Notes under the pieces: generated by a model
Told to the model about the DNA's origin: nothing
What the model saw: only the letters and a program-made list of their open reading frames with translations
Databases searched by the model: none
Assembly: GCF_000024865.1 (NCBI RefSeq)
Contig: NC_013595.1
Span: 9,796,001-9,860,000 of the forward strand
Length of the DNA stretch: 64,000 bases
Reading direction: 5' to 3'
DNA from: Streptosporangium roseum DSM 43021
Lineage (GTDB): Bacteria > Actinomycetota > Actinomycetes > Streptosporangiales > Streptosporangiaceae
Part shown: positions 8,696-17,634 of the stretch, in pieces
Position numbering within the stretch: position 1 is the stretch's first letter
How the letters are laid out: each line of letters starts with the position of its first letter
Made by a program: the position numbers and the translations under genes

Positions 8696-9886
8696 TTAAC
8701 GGGTCAACACAGAGGTTAACCCCACGATATGCCTGGCGATTGCCAAACTCGACGTCGCCGCCGGCGAGGGGGCGTTCCGCACAAGCGTGACGCGGCCGTG
8801 CACGTCGATCGCGAAGTCGTCGAGCATGCTCCCGTCCCTGGCCACGGCCTGGGCCCGGACTCCCCCGGCGGTCCTGACCAGATCGGCCCTGGTGAGCTCG
8901 GGCACGTAGCGGCGCGCGGCCGCCAGGAAGGACCCCTTCGCCATGGAGCCGAGCACCTCCCGCACCCCGGTCCGCCAGTGCCTGGCCGCCAGCCGCCGGG
9001 TGCCCTCCCAGGCCAGGATCCGGCGCAGGTCGCTGAGATCGACGTCACCCCAGGAGTAGCCCTCCAGGGCCAGCGCCATGACCGCGTTGGGGCCGACCAG
9101 AACCTCGCCGTCGATCCTGCGGGTCAGGTGCACGCCGAGGAACGGGTAGCGGGGGTCGGGCACCGGGTAGATCAGCCCGCGGACCAGCTCCTTCGACGCG
9201 CCGGCCAGCGCGTAGTACTCCCCGCGGAAGGGGACGATCCGCACGTCGCCTGCGGCCCCGGCCATCCGGGCGACGGTGTCGGTGCCCAGCCCGGCGCAGA
9301 CGATCAGCCGGTCGAAGCGCAGCCTGCGCGTCCCGGCCAGCACCTCCACCCCGCTCGCGGTCTCCCGCAGCGCGCGGACCGGGTGGGAGAGCAGCACCGA
9401 ACCGCCCGTCTCCTCCACGTCCAGGGCCAGACGGCGGGCGACGGCGGGGAAGTCGGCGATCGCGGTGTGCGGGGAGTGGACGGCGGCCACCCCGACGGTG
9501 TGCGGCTCGACCTCGCGCAGCGCCAGCGCGTCCAGCTCGGCGATGCCGGGGACCTGGTTGGCGCGGGCGCGCTCGGCGATCTTCCGCAGCCCCGGCCGCT
9601 CGGCCGCGGTGGAGGCGACGACGAGCTTGCCCACCTCGTCGTAGGGGATGCGGTGCTCCGCGCAGTACTGCCGGAGCAGGGCCACGCCCTCGCGGCAGAG
9701 CCGGGCCTTGAGCGAACCCGGCTGGTAGTAGATCCCCGCGTGGACGACCCCGCTGTTGTGCCCGGTCTGGTGGGCTCCGACGCGGTCCTCCTTGTCGAGG
9801 ACGGTCACCGTGGCGCCGCGGGTCCGCGCCACCTCCCTGGCCACCGCCAGGCCGACGATTCCCGCACCGACGATCCCGATGTTCAC
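8696..9886 (-). CDS. lhgO: L-2-hydroxyglutarate oxidase
   Basis: A 396-residue FAD-dependent oxidoreductase of the DAO superfamily. It oxidises L-2-hydroxyglutarate to 2-oxoglutarate and repairs the side product of promiscuous dehydrogenases. The N-terminal dinucleotide-binding motif is GIVGAGIVGLAVAREV (about 3-18). The family hallmark follows (VGAHQTGHNSGVVHAGIYY, about 37-55), where the HNSGVVHAGIYY block is characteristic of LhgO. The length matches the family (about 400). ATG 9886 overlaps the epimerase stop by 4 nt, so it is coupled to that gene. Alternative members of the same superfamily (glycerol-3-phosphate dehydrogenase) lack that block. Confident. Confidence 0.92.
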   Translation of the reverse strand: MNIGIVGAGIVGLAVAREVARTRGATVTVLDKEDRVGAHQTGHNSGVVHAGIYYQPGSLKARLCREGVALLRQYCAEHRIPYDEVGKLVVASTAAERPGLRKIAERARANQVPGIAELDALALREVEPHTVGVAAVHSPHTAIADFPAVARRLALDVEETGGSVLLSHPVRALRETASGVEVLAGTRRLRFDRLIVCAGLGTDTVARMAGAAGDVRIVPFRGEYYALAGASKELVRGLIYPVPDPRYPFLGVHLTRRIDGEVLVGPNAVMALALEGYSWGDVDLSDLRRILAWEGTRRLAARHWRTGVREVLGSMAKGSFLAAARRYVPELTRADLVRTAGGVRAQAVARDGSMLDDFAIDVHGRVTLVRNAPSPAATSSLAIARHIVGLTSVLTR

Positions 9887-10908
9887 CGCGCGACCTTACC
9901 GGCCGGCACGCCGGCCTTCCCAGGGGCGAGATGCCCTTCCTCGGCGAGCCAGCGCAGCGAGTCGGCGATGGTCTCCCGGACCGGACGCAGGCTCGTGCCG
10001 AGCGCCTCCAGAGTGGGGGCGTCGAAGGTCCGCTCCATCGTGACCATCATCTCGGCGGCGTCCCTGGTCAGCGGGTAGTCGATCGGCCTGATCCGTTTCA
10101 CGGCGTCGAGCACGGCCGCCGCGCCGCGCAGCACGGCGGCGGGGACCCTGAAGCGGCGGCAGCGTCCTCCGGTCGCCTCGTCGCAGGCGTCTGCGAGCTC
10201 CGCCCAGGTGAGGTAGTGCCCGCCGAGCATGAATCGGCGCGGCCCGCGCCCCGGCTCCAGACAACGGGCGAGCACGATGGCCAGATCGCGGACGTCGAGG
10301 ACGCAGACGCCGCCCGCGGTGATCGGCCAGCCCTGCTCCAGCCCCGCGCGCAGCCCCTCCATGAGCGCGTCGAGCGAGGGCTGGTACGGCCCGGCGACCC
10401 CGCCCGGGTAGACGACGGTGACCGGCTCTCCCCGCTCCTGGAGCCGCCTGGCGTAGCGCTCACCGGAGACCTTGGTCCTGCCGTAGGCGTTCCTGGGGGC
10501 GGACAGCGGGCTCTCGACGGTGATCAGGGGTCCGGCCGGCGGCACGAAGACCGCGACGGTGGAGATGTGCACGATCGGGTCGAGGCCGAGCGCGGCGGCC
10601 TGGCCGAGGACGTTCTTCAGCCCGGCCACGTTCGTCCCCGCCAGGTCGCCGGCGTGGCTGACGACCCCGATCTCGGCGGCGGCGTGAATGACCGCCTCAC
10701 ACCGTTCAAGCGCGTTCCGTACGGATTCCGCGTCACGGATATCCGCCTCATGCATGGGGACCGCGCCGTCGACCCCGACATCGGCCAGGACTTTCCTCGT
10801 CTTCTCCGGATCACGCACCAGGAGGAGCGGCTCGTGCCCGGCGGCGACAAGTGCGGCAACCGCGTGTGAGCCGACGAACCCGGACGCTCCGGTCACCAGG
10901 ACGCGCAT
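9883..10908 (-). CDS. NAD-dependent epimerase/dehydratase (extended SDR)
   Basis: A 341-residue extended short-chain dehydrogenase. The nucleotide-binding motif is TGASGFVG (about 6-13), the catalytic YxxxK is Tyr142/Lys146 (AYGRTKVSGE), the active-site Thr/Ser region is HISTVAVF, and a substrate-binding tail follows. Closest in style to NAD(P)-dependent epimerases or dihydroflavonol-reductase-like enzymes; the substrate cannot be fixed. Its stop overlaps lhgO by 4 nt, so it is probably the first gene of that transcript. The 160-nt gap to the divergent gene at 11072 holds their promoters. Confidence 0.9.
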   Translation of the reverse strand: MRVLVTGASGFVGSHAVAALVAAGHEPLLLVRDPEKTRKVLADVGVDGAVPMHEADIRDAESVRNALERCEAVIHAAAEIGVVSHAGDLAGTNVAGLKNVLGQAAALGLDPIVHISTVAVFVPPAGPLITVESPLSAPRNAYGRTKVSGERYARRLQERGEPVTVVYPGGVAGPYQPSLDALMEGLRAGLEQGWPITAGGVCVLDVRDLAIVLARCLEPGRGPRRFMLGGHYLTWAELADACDEATGGRCRRFRVPAAVLRGAAAVLDAVKRIRPIDYPLTRDAAEMMVTMERTFDAPTLEALGTSLRPVRETIADSLRWLAEEGHLAPGKAGVPAGKVAR

Positions 10909-11071
10909 AGTCGACAGTTAACGGCAATCCTCTCCGGAGGAGAAGAGGAATGCCCCGTCTCATTGGTGATCGTAACCATATGTAGACAAGCTTTACCTGC
11001 CCCGAGCAGGGAATACGCTAATACGCCCGCACGCGGAATCGCGATGCGGACATTCGTTTCGGGGGAAACAA

Positions 11072-12142
11072 ATGAAAAGGTCACATGCCGGGGCTCGGAT
11101 GCCCCTGCGTGTTCTTCTGCTGGGCGTCGCGGCGTCACTGGCCGCCGCCGCCGTCTCCGTCCTCACCACCCGGCCGGTCTCCGCCGCGGAGACCGGCGCG
11201 GCCGGCCCGGCGGAGCCGTGCGCGGTGGTGAACGGGGGCTTCGAGGAGCCCGGCGGTCTGCGCGGGCAGGGACACCTGCGCAAGGACGTCCCCGGCTGGC
11301 GCACGTCGTCGCGTGACGGGCTCATCGAGATCTGGGGGGCGGGCAACCACGCCGACCCGATGGACTTCACCGTCCCGCCGGACACCGGCGACCAGTTCGC
11401 CGAGCTGAACGGGACCTCGGTGTCCACCCTCTACCAGGACATCCGGACCGTGCCGGGCTCCACGATCGACTGGAGCCTGGCGCACCGGGGGCGGAGCAGG
11501 ACCCAGGCCGACGAGGACGTCATGCGGGTCCGCATCGGGGGCGTCGTGCAGGTTCCGGAGGGGCAGGACTCGCCCGACATCGCCGACGGTGGCGACACCT
11601 GGGGCCACTACGGCGGCAGCTACACCGTCCCCCGGGGACAGCGGGTCACCCGGGTGGAGTTCGTCTCGGTCTCGTCCGGGACGGGACGGCCGAGCTACGG
11701 CAACTTCCTCGACTCGGTGTCGACCTCCTGCACGTTGCCGAACCAGCCGCCCACCGTGCCGTACCTGGTGCTGTCCGGATCGGTGGGACAGATCCTCGAC
11801 GGCTCCCTCACCTCGGTGGACCCCGAGGGCGGAGAGGTGACCTACAACGCGACCGCCCCGGTGCCGTGGCTGAACGTGACGGTCCGCCCGCACGGGACGG
11901 TGGTCGCCAGGGCGCTGAGGCCGGGTGTCCACCAGGTGCCGGTCAAGGCCTGCGACGAACGGGGGGCGTGCGCCGACGGCAGGGTCGTCGTCGTGGCCTA
12001 CCGCCGTACCAGGCCGCTCGCCAGGTCGCTCGCCGACCTGTACCCGACGCAGGCGGCCGCGCCGCCGGTGGGCCCTTCCCGCCCCGGCACCGTGGGTAAG
12101 GACCGCCGGATACCGGTGAGAACGGACCACCCGACGCCGTAA
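11072..12142 (+). CDS. Secreted protein with DUF642-like and Ig-like domains
   Basis: A 356-residue exported protein. The signal peptide (about 1-37) has a twin-basic start, a hydrophobic core and cleavage near VSAAE. A jelly-roll-like domain resembling DUF642/carbohydrate-binding modules follows (about 45-225: NGGFEEPG, IEIWGAGN, QFAELNGTSVSTLYQDI, WSLAHRGRS). Next is a cadherin/Ig-like domain (about 228-315, LDGSLTSVDPEGGEVTY). The last 15 codons are encoded by the first two units of a 23-nt tandem array (12097 onward), and the stop TAA is itself part of unit 2, so the basic C-terminal tail is repeat-derived. The ribosome site GGGGG is 7 nt upstream of ATG. Function: probably cell-surface or polysaccharide binding (inference). 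Confidence 0.82.
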   Translation: MKRSHAGARMPLRVLLLGVAASLAAAAVSVLTTRPVSAAETGAAGPAEPCAVVNGGFEEPGGLRGQGHLRKDVPGWRTSSRDGLIEIWGAGNHADPMDFTVPPDTGDQFAELNGTSVSTLYQDIRTVPGSTIDWSLAHRGRSRTQADEDVMRVRIGGVVQVPEGQDSPDIADGGDTWGHYGGSYTVPRGQRVTRVEFVSVSSGTGRPSYGNFLDSVSTSCTLPNQPPTVPYLVLSGSVGQILDGSLTSVDPEGGEVTYNATAPVPWLNVTVRPHGTVVARALRPGVHQVPVKACDERGACADGRVVVVAYRRTRPLARSLADLYPTQAAAPPVGPSRPGTVGKDRRIPVRTDHPTP

Positions 12143-12296
12143 GCAAAGATCACCGGATCCTGTGAGAACGGCCCACCGGACGCCGTGAGCAAAGACCGCC
12201 GGACGCCGTGAGCAAAGACCACCGGATCCTGTGAAACCGGACCGCCGGACGCCATGAGCAAAGACCGCCGGACGCCGTGAGAACGGGCCGCCGGGC
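12097..12296. repeat. 23-bp tandem repeat array (8 full units plus partial)
   Basis: Units begin at 12097, 12120, 12143, 12166, 12189, 12212, 12235 and 12258, each exactly 23 bp, with a 16-bp partial from 12281. The core is ACCGCCGGACGCCGTGA; variants carry GGATCCTGTGA or CGCCGTAA. The array starts inside the secreted-protein gene, provides its stop codon, and fills the gap to the convergent membrane-protein gene. Because 23 is not a multiple of 3, gain or loss of a unit upstream of the stop would change the reading frame. Confidence 0.95.
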
Positions 12297-12326
12297 CGGG
12301 ACCGTCCCGGCCCGGCGCGCCTGACC

Positions 12327-15300
12327 TCACCGCATCCGGCCGACGACCGCCCGCAGGCGGCGCACGTCCCCCAGCCTCGCCTCGTAGGTCGCGCCGACCA
12401 CGACGAGCAGCAGCCCACCGGCCGCCATCGGCACCCATCTCGGCACCATCACGACGACCTGCGCGATCCACGGCGCCAGCTCGTGCAGGGCGACGGCCGC
12501 CAGGGTCAGGCCACCGAGCAGCGCGGGGGCCTGGAGCCGGAGACGGGCCCCGGCCAGCAGCACGGCCAGCGAGACCGCGCCGAGCAGCAGCGGCCGGACC
12601 CAGCCGGCGCCGGCGAGCATCGCGATCATGCTGGGGAGCAGGCTGGAGGCGAGACCGGACCCGTAGGCGACCCACGAGGAGATCTCGCGGCTCCTGGACC
12701 GCCACCAGCCGAACGCCAGCAGGACCAGCGAGAACGGCACTGTATAGGCCTCGATGACGGTGATGTCGGAGGCGAGCAGCCGCAGCCATGCGGCCACCAG
12801 CAGGAAACCGGTCCCCACGTATCCGGCCCACCGCCGGTCGGGCCGCAGCGCCGTACCGGCCATCAGCACGCCGGCGACCGCGCAGGCCAGTGCGGCGAGC
12901 GGCAGGTCGGCGGCACCGAGCGCCAGGCCCACGGCCGCGAGGGCGTACCCGGCCGTCTCGGCGCCGATCGCGAACACCGCCGTCCTGAACCGGCCCGCCA
13001 CCGCCGCCGCCAGGCAGGCCACCGCGAGCACGCCGAACGCCGCGTGCCGTACCGGCCACTCCAGCGCCATCCCGGCGGCGAGGGCCTCTCCGCCGGCGAG
13101 CGACGTCGCCAGCGCGGCCCCGGCGACCCGTACGGCCTTCGCCCGTCCGTGGAAGGCCGTCACTCCCGCGATCACCGCTGTCACCGGCAGCACGACCAAC
13201 GTGGCGGGCCTGCTCATGAGCGCCCAGGAGAGCGCGATCGAAGCCGCCCACAGCGCCGTCGCCCCGCCCCATGCCCAGTCCGTACGGCTCCGCGCGGCCA
13301 TCCACGCCGACGGGCCGATCCCCGCGACGAACAGCCCCACCTCCAGCCCGTACGGCAGGCCCACCGAGACGGGCAGGGCCGTCAGCGCCACCGGCCAGGC
13401 CACCGCCCCGGCCCTGAGCACGCCTTTGCGCCCGGCGACCTGCCAGGAGAGCAGCACCGCCGCGGCCGTGACGAGAATCGTGATCACGATGAGGATCGGG
13501 TGGCGCCCGCCGGAGGCGGGCAGAGGGGCCCACGGCAGCGCGAGGGGGCGGTAGAACCCGAGGATCTCAGCGAGGGCGGCATGCACGGGAAGCAGCGCCA
13601 GCGCGGCGAGCACGGCGCCCAGCACCAGCCCCGTCACCCTCCGAGGATCATCAGCCCCATCCACAGCGGCCTCATCCACGACGGCCTCGTCCACGGTGGG
13701 CTCGTCCACGGCGGCCCCATCCACAGCGGGCCCGTCCATGACCTCCACAGCGGGCCCGCCCGCGACGGGTCCGTCGGCCACGGGTCCCCCAGCCGATCCC
13801 CCAGCCACCCCGCGCGGCGCGGACACCCCAGCCGATCCCCCAGCCACCCCGTGCGGCGCGGACACCCCAGCCGCGACGGACCATCGGCGGAGGGCGAGGA
13901 GACCGGCAGGCAGGGCGCCGATCGCCAGGGCCAGCGAGAGTCCTTCACGCACCGGCTGCCATCCTGTCCCGACGGACACCGCCCAGATCAGGCCGGTCGC
14001 CGCCAGTACGGCCATCACCAGGGCGGCCGCCGCCGCCCACGGCACCCGGGCGGCGAACACCGCCAGGCCGCACGCGGCCAGCAGGACGGCGAGCGCCGCG
14101 TACGTGGTGGCCCGCTCGGCGAGCGCGGTGGCCACCGCCAGCGCGGCGACCGACCCGGCCGCCGTCGTGAAGGCTCCCGCCCACCATGGGTGCCGGGCCA
14201 GGGTCAGGCAGGCGACGAGCGTGACGGCCAGAGCCAGCAGGACCGCGAGATCCGCCGCGTGGCTCCAGCCGGACGCGACCGGGGTGACGGCCACCGTTAC
14301 CGTGCCGACGGCCAGGGCGACGGGCCGCAGGGACGCGTGTCCCCGGCGGGCCATCGCCGCCGAGGCCACCGCCAGCAGCCCCAGCACGACCACTCCCTCG
14401 GGGAACGGCGAGATCCACCGGTCTCCGGCGGCCCCGTTGACACTCGACCAGACGCCGTCCAGCTGGTTGAACGGTGTGAGCAGCGTGGAAGCCACCGCAG
14501 GGACGAACGGGAGCGCGGTGAGCGCGGCCAGGATCGCGGCGCAGGCGGCGCCCGCCGAGCGGACCCGGGGATCGTTCAGACCGGGCAGGCGGAGCGCGGC
14601 CACCGCGACGGCCAGTGCCGCGACGGTGTGCGGGACGGCCCACCAGCCGGCCGGGAGCAGCGGCCAGACCGGTGCGGCCAGACCGGCGGTCAGCGCGAAC
14701 GCCGCCCCCGCCGTGAGTGCCCTGAGCCGACCCGGGTCCGCCCGGGGCGCGACGGCCACGCCGATCACGGCGAGCACGACCAGCAGCACACCCTTGATCG
14801 AGGCGGTTAACAGGTCGTCGGCGCGGGCGGAGTCCATCAGCTCCAGGGCCGCGTTCAGGGATCCGTGGCCCACGCCCAGCGTCCACACCACGCCGAAACA
14901 GAGTCCCACCGTCACCCGGACCCCGGCCCCACGCCCCGGCCCGGCACCACCCGGCACCGTCGCAGGATCCGCCGTACCCGCATTACCCGGCACCACCGCG
15001 GGACCCGCCGTACCCGCCGTACCCGCATTACCCGGCACCGTCGTAGGACCCGCCGGACCCTCATCACCCGGCACCGTCGTGGGACCGCTCAGGTCACCAC
15101 CCCCCGGCACCGCGGACCCCATCGGCCCCTCATCGCCTGGCACCGTCGCGGGCTTGTCCCGGCGGTGGCCGAACACCAGGAAGGCGGCGTCGGCCGCCGC
15201 GGTCGCCGCGAGAGCGGCGGTGAACCAGGGGTCCGTCTCGCTCAGGGCCAGCAACGGGAGCGGGAACTGGGCGAGCACGATGGCGATCGGCAGCGGCAGC

Positions 15301-16265
15301 CTCAGCGGGAGCAGCCGCGAGTATCCCGCCACGACGAGCGCGATCAGGGCGATCAGCAGGGCGGCGTAGTCGAGCCCGGCGACGCGGTCGGCCCCGGCCA
15401 GGCCGACCCGCCGGGCCGCGTAGCCGTCCAGGAAGAGCAGCGCGACGCCGAGCACCGCGATGGTCTCGGCGGTGGCGACGAGTTCTCGCTTCACCAGGAG
15501 CTTCGGCACCGCGAGGGTCAGTACGGTGATCCCGGCGAGGATCGCGGCCCGCCCGCCGATGCCGATCTGCCCCCAGCTGACCACCGTGAAGACGATGGCC
15601 GCGACGGCCAGCAGCAGGCCGCCGAGCACGAGCAGCAGGTTCTGCACGGCCTTCGGCGAGAAGTCCCGCCGTGGCGAGGCGGCGGGACGCCCCGGCTGCC
15701 CGGGGACGGGAGGACCCGGCCACTCCGGCACCGGTGGTCCCTGCTGCCCTGGGGCGGGAAGTCTCGGCATGGCGGGTACGGAGGAACCCGACCGCGCGGG
15801 GACGGGAGGCCCCGGCATGGCAGGCACGGGGGAACCCGGCCGCGCGGGGACGGGAGGCCCCGGCATGGCGGGTACGGAGGAACCCGACCGCGCGGGGACG
15901 GGAGGCACCTGCTGCCCGGGGACGGGAAAGACCGGCTCTCCCGGGGCGGGGGGCTCTGCCGGGGCCGGTTGGGGACCCGTTCCGGCCGGGGCGGGCCGTA
16001 CGCCGGGATCGCTCCCGGCCGGGTGGCCCCGTTCGGACCGGAGCAGGTCGAGCAGCCGGTCGCGCCGGACCAGAAGCTCCGTCTCCCGGGCCCGCAGCCC
16101 GGCCAGTGCCCTGTCGAGCTGCCAGAGTTCGGCGGCCACGGGTCCTCGCAGGGGCAGCACGCAATGCGGGCAGCGGTCGGGGGCCCCGACGACGGCCACG
16201 CCACACTCCGGGCATTTCACTTCCGGTGGGAGCCCCGAGCCGGGAGGAGGACTCTGATCGCGCAT
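12327..16265 (-). CDS. SCO7613-type polytopic membrane protein with N-terminal zinc ribbon
   Basis: A 1312-residue protein. The N-terminal zinc-ribbon-like pair is CPEC..CPHC (about 18-36) and a coiled piece follows (LWQLDRALAGLRARETELLVRRD). A Pro-rich linker (about 85-195) holds a 16-residue repeat (VPARSGSSVPAMPGPP). About thirty hydrophobic segments run to the C-terminus, as in actinomycete proteins named after SCO7613. Two hydrophilic inserts break the membrane part: a VPGDEGP/VPGNAGT repeat (about 375-440) and a GVSAP.GVAGGSA plus VDEA repeat (about 800-875). All of these are in-frame minisatellites in the DNA. The function is unknown in the family. ATG 16265 is the only sensible start. 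The gene lies between two further non-coding repeat arrays. Confidence 0.85.
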   Translation of the reverse strand: MRDQSPPPGSGLPPEVKCPECGVAVVGAPDRCPHCVLPLRGPVAAELWQLDRALAGLRARETELLVRRDRLLDLLRSERGHPAGSDPGVRPAPAGTGPQPAPAEPPAPGEPVFPVPGQQVPPVPARSGSSVPAMPGPPVPARPGSPVPAMPGPPVPARSGSSVPAMPRLPAPGQQGPPVPEWPGPPVPGQPGRPAASPRRDFSPKAVQNLLLVLGGLLLAVAAIVFTVVSWGQIGIGGRAAILAGITVLTLAVPKLLVKRELVATAETIAVLGVALLFLDGYAARRVGLAGADRVAGLDYAALLIALIALVVAGYSRLLPLRLPLPIAIVLAQFPLPLLALSETDPWFTAALAATAAADAAFLVFGHRRDKPATVPGDEGPMGSAVPGGGDLSGPTTVPGDEGPAGPTTVPGNAGTAGTAGPAVVPGNAGTADPATVPGGAGPGRGAGVRVTVGLCFGVVWTLGVGHGSLNAALELMDSARADDLLTASIKGVLLVVLAVIGVAVAPRADPGRLRALTAGAAFALTAGLAAPVWPLLPAGWWAVPHTVAALAVAVAALRLPGLNDPRVRSAGAACAAILAALTALPFVPAVASTLLTPFNQLDGVWSSVNGAAGDRWISPFPEGVVVLGLLAVASAAMARRGHASLRPVALAVGTVTVAVTPVASGWSHAADLAVLLALAVTLVACLTLARHPWWAGAFTTAAGSVAALAVATALAERATTYAALAVLLAACGLAVFAARVPWAAAAALVMAVLAATGLIWAVSVGTGWQPVREGLSLALAIGALPAGLLALRRWSVAAGVSAPHGVAGGSAGVSAPRGVAGGSAGGPVADGPVAGGPAVEVMDGPAVDGAAVDEPTVDEAVVDEAAVDGADDPRRVTGLVLGAVLAALALLPVHAALAEILGFYRPLALPWAPLPASGGRHPILIVITILVTAAAVLLSWQVAGRKGVLRAGAVAWPVALTALPVSVGLPYGLEVGLFVAGIGPSAWMAARSRTDWAWGGATALWAASIALSWALMSRPATLVVLPVTAVIAGVTAFHGRAKAVRVAGAALATSLAGGEALAAGMALEWPVRHAAFGVLAVACLAAAVAGRFRTAVFAIGAETAGYALAAVGLALGAADLPLAALACAVAGVLMAGTALRPDRRWAGYVGTGFLLVAAWLRLLASDITVIEAYTVPFSLVLLAFGWWRSRSREISSWVAYGSGLASSLLPSMIAMLAGAGWVRPLLLGAVSLAVLLAGARLRLQAPALLGGLTLAAVALHELAPWIAQVVVMVPRWVPMAAGGLLLVVVGATYEARLGDVRRLRAVVGRMR
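13655..13868. repeat. In-frame minisatellites (15-nt and 39-nt units) inside the membrane-protein gene
   Basis: Around 13655-13760 a 15-nt unit (core TCCACAGCGGCC) is repeated about six times and encodes VDEAx/VDGAx peptides. From about 13790 two nearly identical 39-nt units encode GVSAPxGVAGGSA. Unit lengths are multiples of three, so copy-number change would keep the frame. Confidence 0.8.
15755..15910. repeat. 48-nt in-frame repeat encoding Pro-rich linker
   Basis: About three copies of a 48-nt unit encode VPARxGSxVPAMPGPP in the Pro-rich linker of the SCO7613-type protein. The copies differ by only a few bases, which suggests recent expansion. A less regular VPG-rich repeat lies at about 14945-15140 in the same gene. 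Confidence 0.8.
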
Positions 16266-16329
16266 GACATGAAGGATGCCGGGCGCGGGTCGCCGTTTGG
16301 TTACGTTGTGCTACCCAGGTCACCCTGCG

Positions 16330-16617
16330 GATACCGCGCGGATCGGATGCGGCACGGACTGGGCGCCACACGGATCGGATGCCGCACGGACCAGGCACCA
16401 CGTGGACCAAGCACCACATGGACTGGGCGCCACACGGATCGGATGCCGCACGGACCAGGCACCACGTGGACCAGGCACCACACAGACCGGGGGCCTAACG
16501 GACCAAGCACCACATGGACTGGGCGCCACACGGATCGGGTGCCGCACGGACCAGGCACCACACAGACCGGGTGCCGCACGGACCAGACACCACGTGGGCC
16601 GGGGGCGTGCGGGCCGG
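16330..16617. repeat. 16-bp tandem repeat array (18 units)
   Basis: Eighteen consecutive 16-bp units run without a gap from 16330 to 16617; the common form is GGCACCACACGGACCA. Higher-order copies are visible: the block of units 6-9 (16410-16473) is nearly repeated at units 12-14 (16506-16553). The array fills the 358-bp gap between the stop of the upstream propeller gene (16624) and the start of the SCO7613-type gene (16265). It is non-coding, since 16 is not divisible by 3 and no frame looks real. Confidence 0.96.
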
Positions 16618-16623
16618 GGGCGT

Positions 16624-17634
16624 CTAACGGGTGCGGCGGGCGATAAAGGTGATCATGCCGGTGGCGCCCGCCGCGACCGCCAGCCAGGCGGCCACGACCG
16701 CGCTCGGCACCCCGGCGTCCTCGTCCGCCTTCGTGTCGGCCACCAGCGTGGTGTCCCGGCCGGCGCTCCGGCCGGCCGTCGGCGTGGGGGCGGGCTTCTG
16801 GGCCGTCTCCCGCAGGACCTCCGGCGGCAGCGGCACCCGGTAGACCGGGCTGCCGGCCCCCTCGCTGCCGGTCAGCAGCGCCCTGCCGTCGGCCGTGTAG
16901 GCGATCGACTCGGCCTGCTCCAGGGGCGGCATCGACACCCGGGCGAGTTGGTCGTCCGGAGCGCGGTAGACCGTGGCGGAGAAGTAGGTGCGGATCACGA
17001 AACTCGACCCGTCGGGGGCGTAGGCGGCGTCGGTGGCCATGATGGGCGCGGAACCGACCTTGCGGAGGACGTTGACCTTGTCGGTGCGCAGCCGCCTGGG
17101 CGCCGCGTAGACCGAGCCGGCGAACTCCTTGCTCACGATGTAGAGCCGCCCGGTGCGGGGATGCACCATGACACCCTCGGCGTTGTGCCCGCCGTCCTCG
17201 TAGCGGAACCGGTAGCGCACGGCGGGCAGGACGGCGTCGCGCAGCGTGGTGGGCTCCGTCACCTTGTAGACCGAGATGTCGGACCAGGCCCCGTCGAAGT
17301 TGTCGCCGATGTCGGCGAACCAGAGCACCCCCGCCCCGGTCTCCGGATCCCGGGACGCGGCCATCCCCTCCCAGTCGCGGGCGGCCGCCCCCTGCAGGGT
17401 GAACGTCGCGCGGGTCCGCCCGTTGGAACCGACGGCGAAGAAGACCGGCCCGGCCGAGCTGTCGTTGTGGGTGTAGTAGACGTTCTTGCGCGTCGGCGAG
17501 ACCGCCAGCCCGCTCGACTCGGTGATCCGCCTGTCCTTGAAGGTGAAGAAGGGCGAATCGCCGTCCGCCCACGCTCCGGCCCCCGCGAACACCGCGGTCC
17601 CGGCCAGCACGGCCACCGCGAGCACGCGGATCAT
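16624..17634 (-). CDS. Secreted, C-terminally anchored beta-propeller-like protein
   Basis: A 336-residue exported protein. The signal peptide is about 1-23 (IRVLAVAVLAGTAVFAGAGAWA). A repetitive beta-rich body follows (ITESSGLAVSPTRKNVYYTHND, RDWEGMAASRD, VLWFADIGDNFD, NAEGVMVHPRTGRLYIVSKE), resembling six-bladed propeller or esterase-like-phytase folds. Then come a Pro/Thr-rich stalk (about 280-310) and a C-terminal membrane helix with a basic tail (AAWLAVAAGATGMITFIARRTR). I chose ATG 17634, preceded by GGGGAA; an in-frame ATG 24 nt upstream lacks a ribosome site. No catalytic residues are identified. Probably a surface-anchored protein of unknown role. Confidence 0.83.
   Translation of the reverse strand: MIRVLAVAVLAGTAVFAGAGAWADGDSPFFTFKDRRITESSGLAVSPTRKNVYYTHNDSSAGPVFFAVGSNGRTRATFTLQGAAARDWEGMAASRDPETGAGVLWFADIGDNFDGAWSDISVYKVTEPTTLRDAVLPAVRYRFRYEDGGHNAEGVMVHPRTGRLYIVSKEFAGSVYAAPRRLRTDKVNVLRKVGSAPIMATDAAYAPDGSSFVIRTYFSATVYRAPDDQLARVSMPPLEQAESIAYTADGRALLTGSEGAGSPVYRVPLPPEVLRETAQKPAPTPTAGRSAGRDTTLVADTKADEDAGVPSAVVAAWLAVAAGATGMITFIARRTR

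Noticed and set aside
16330..16617. CRISPR array
   Set aside because: Units are directly adjacent with no unique spacers and only 16 bp long; no cas genes are near.
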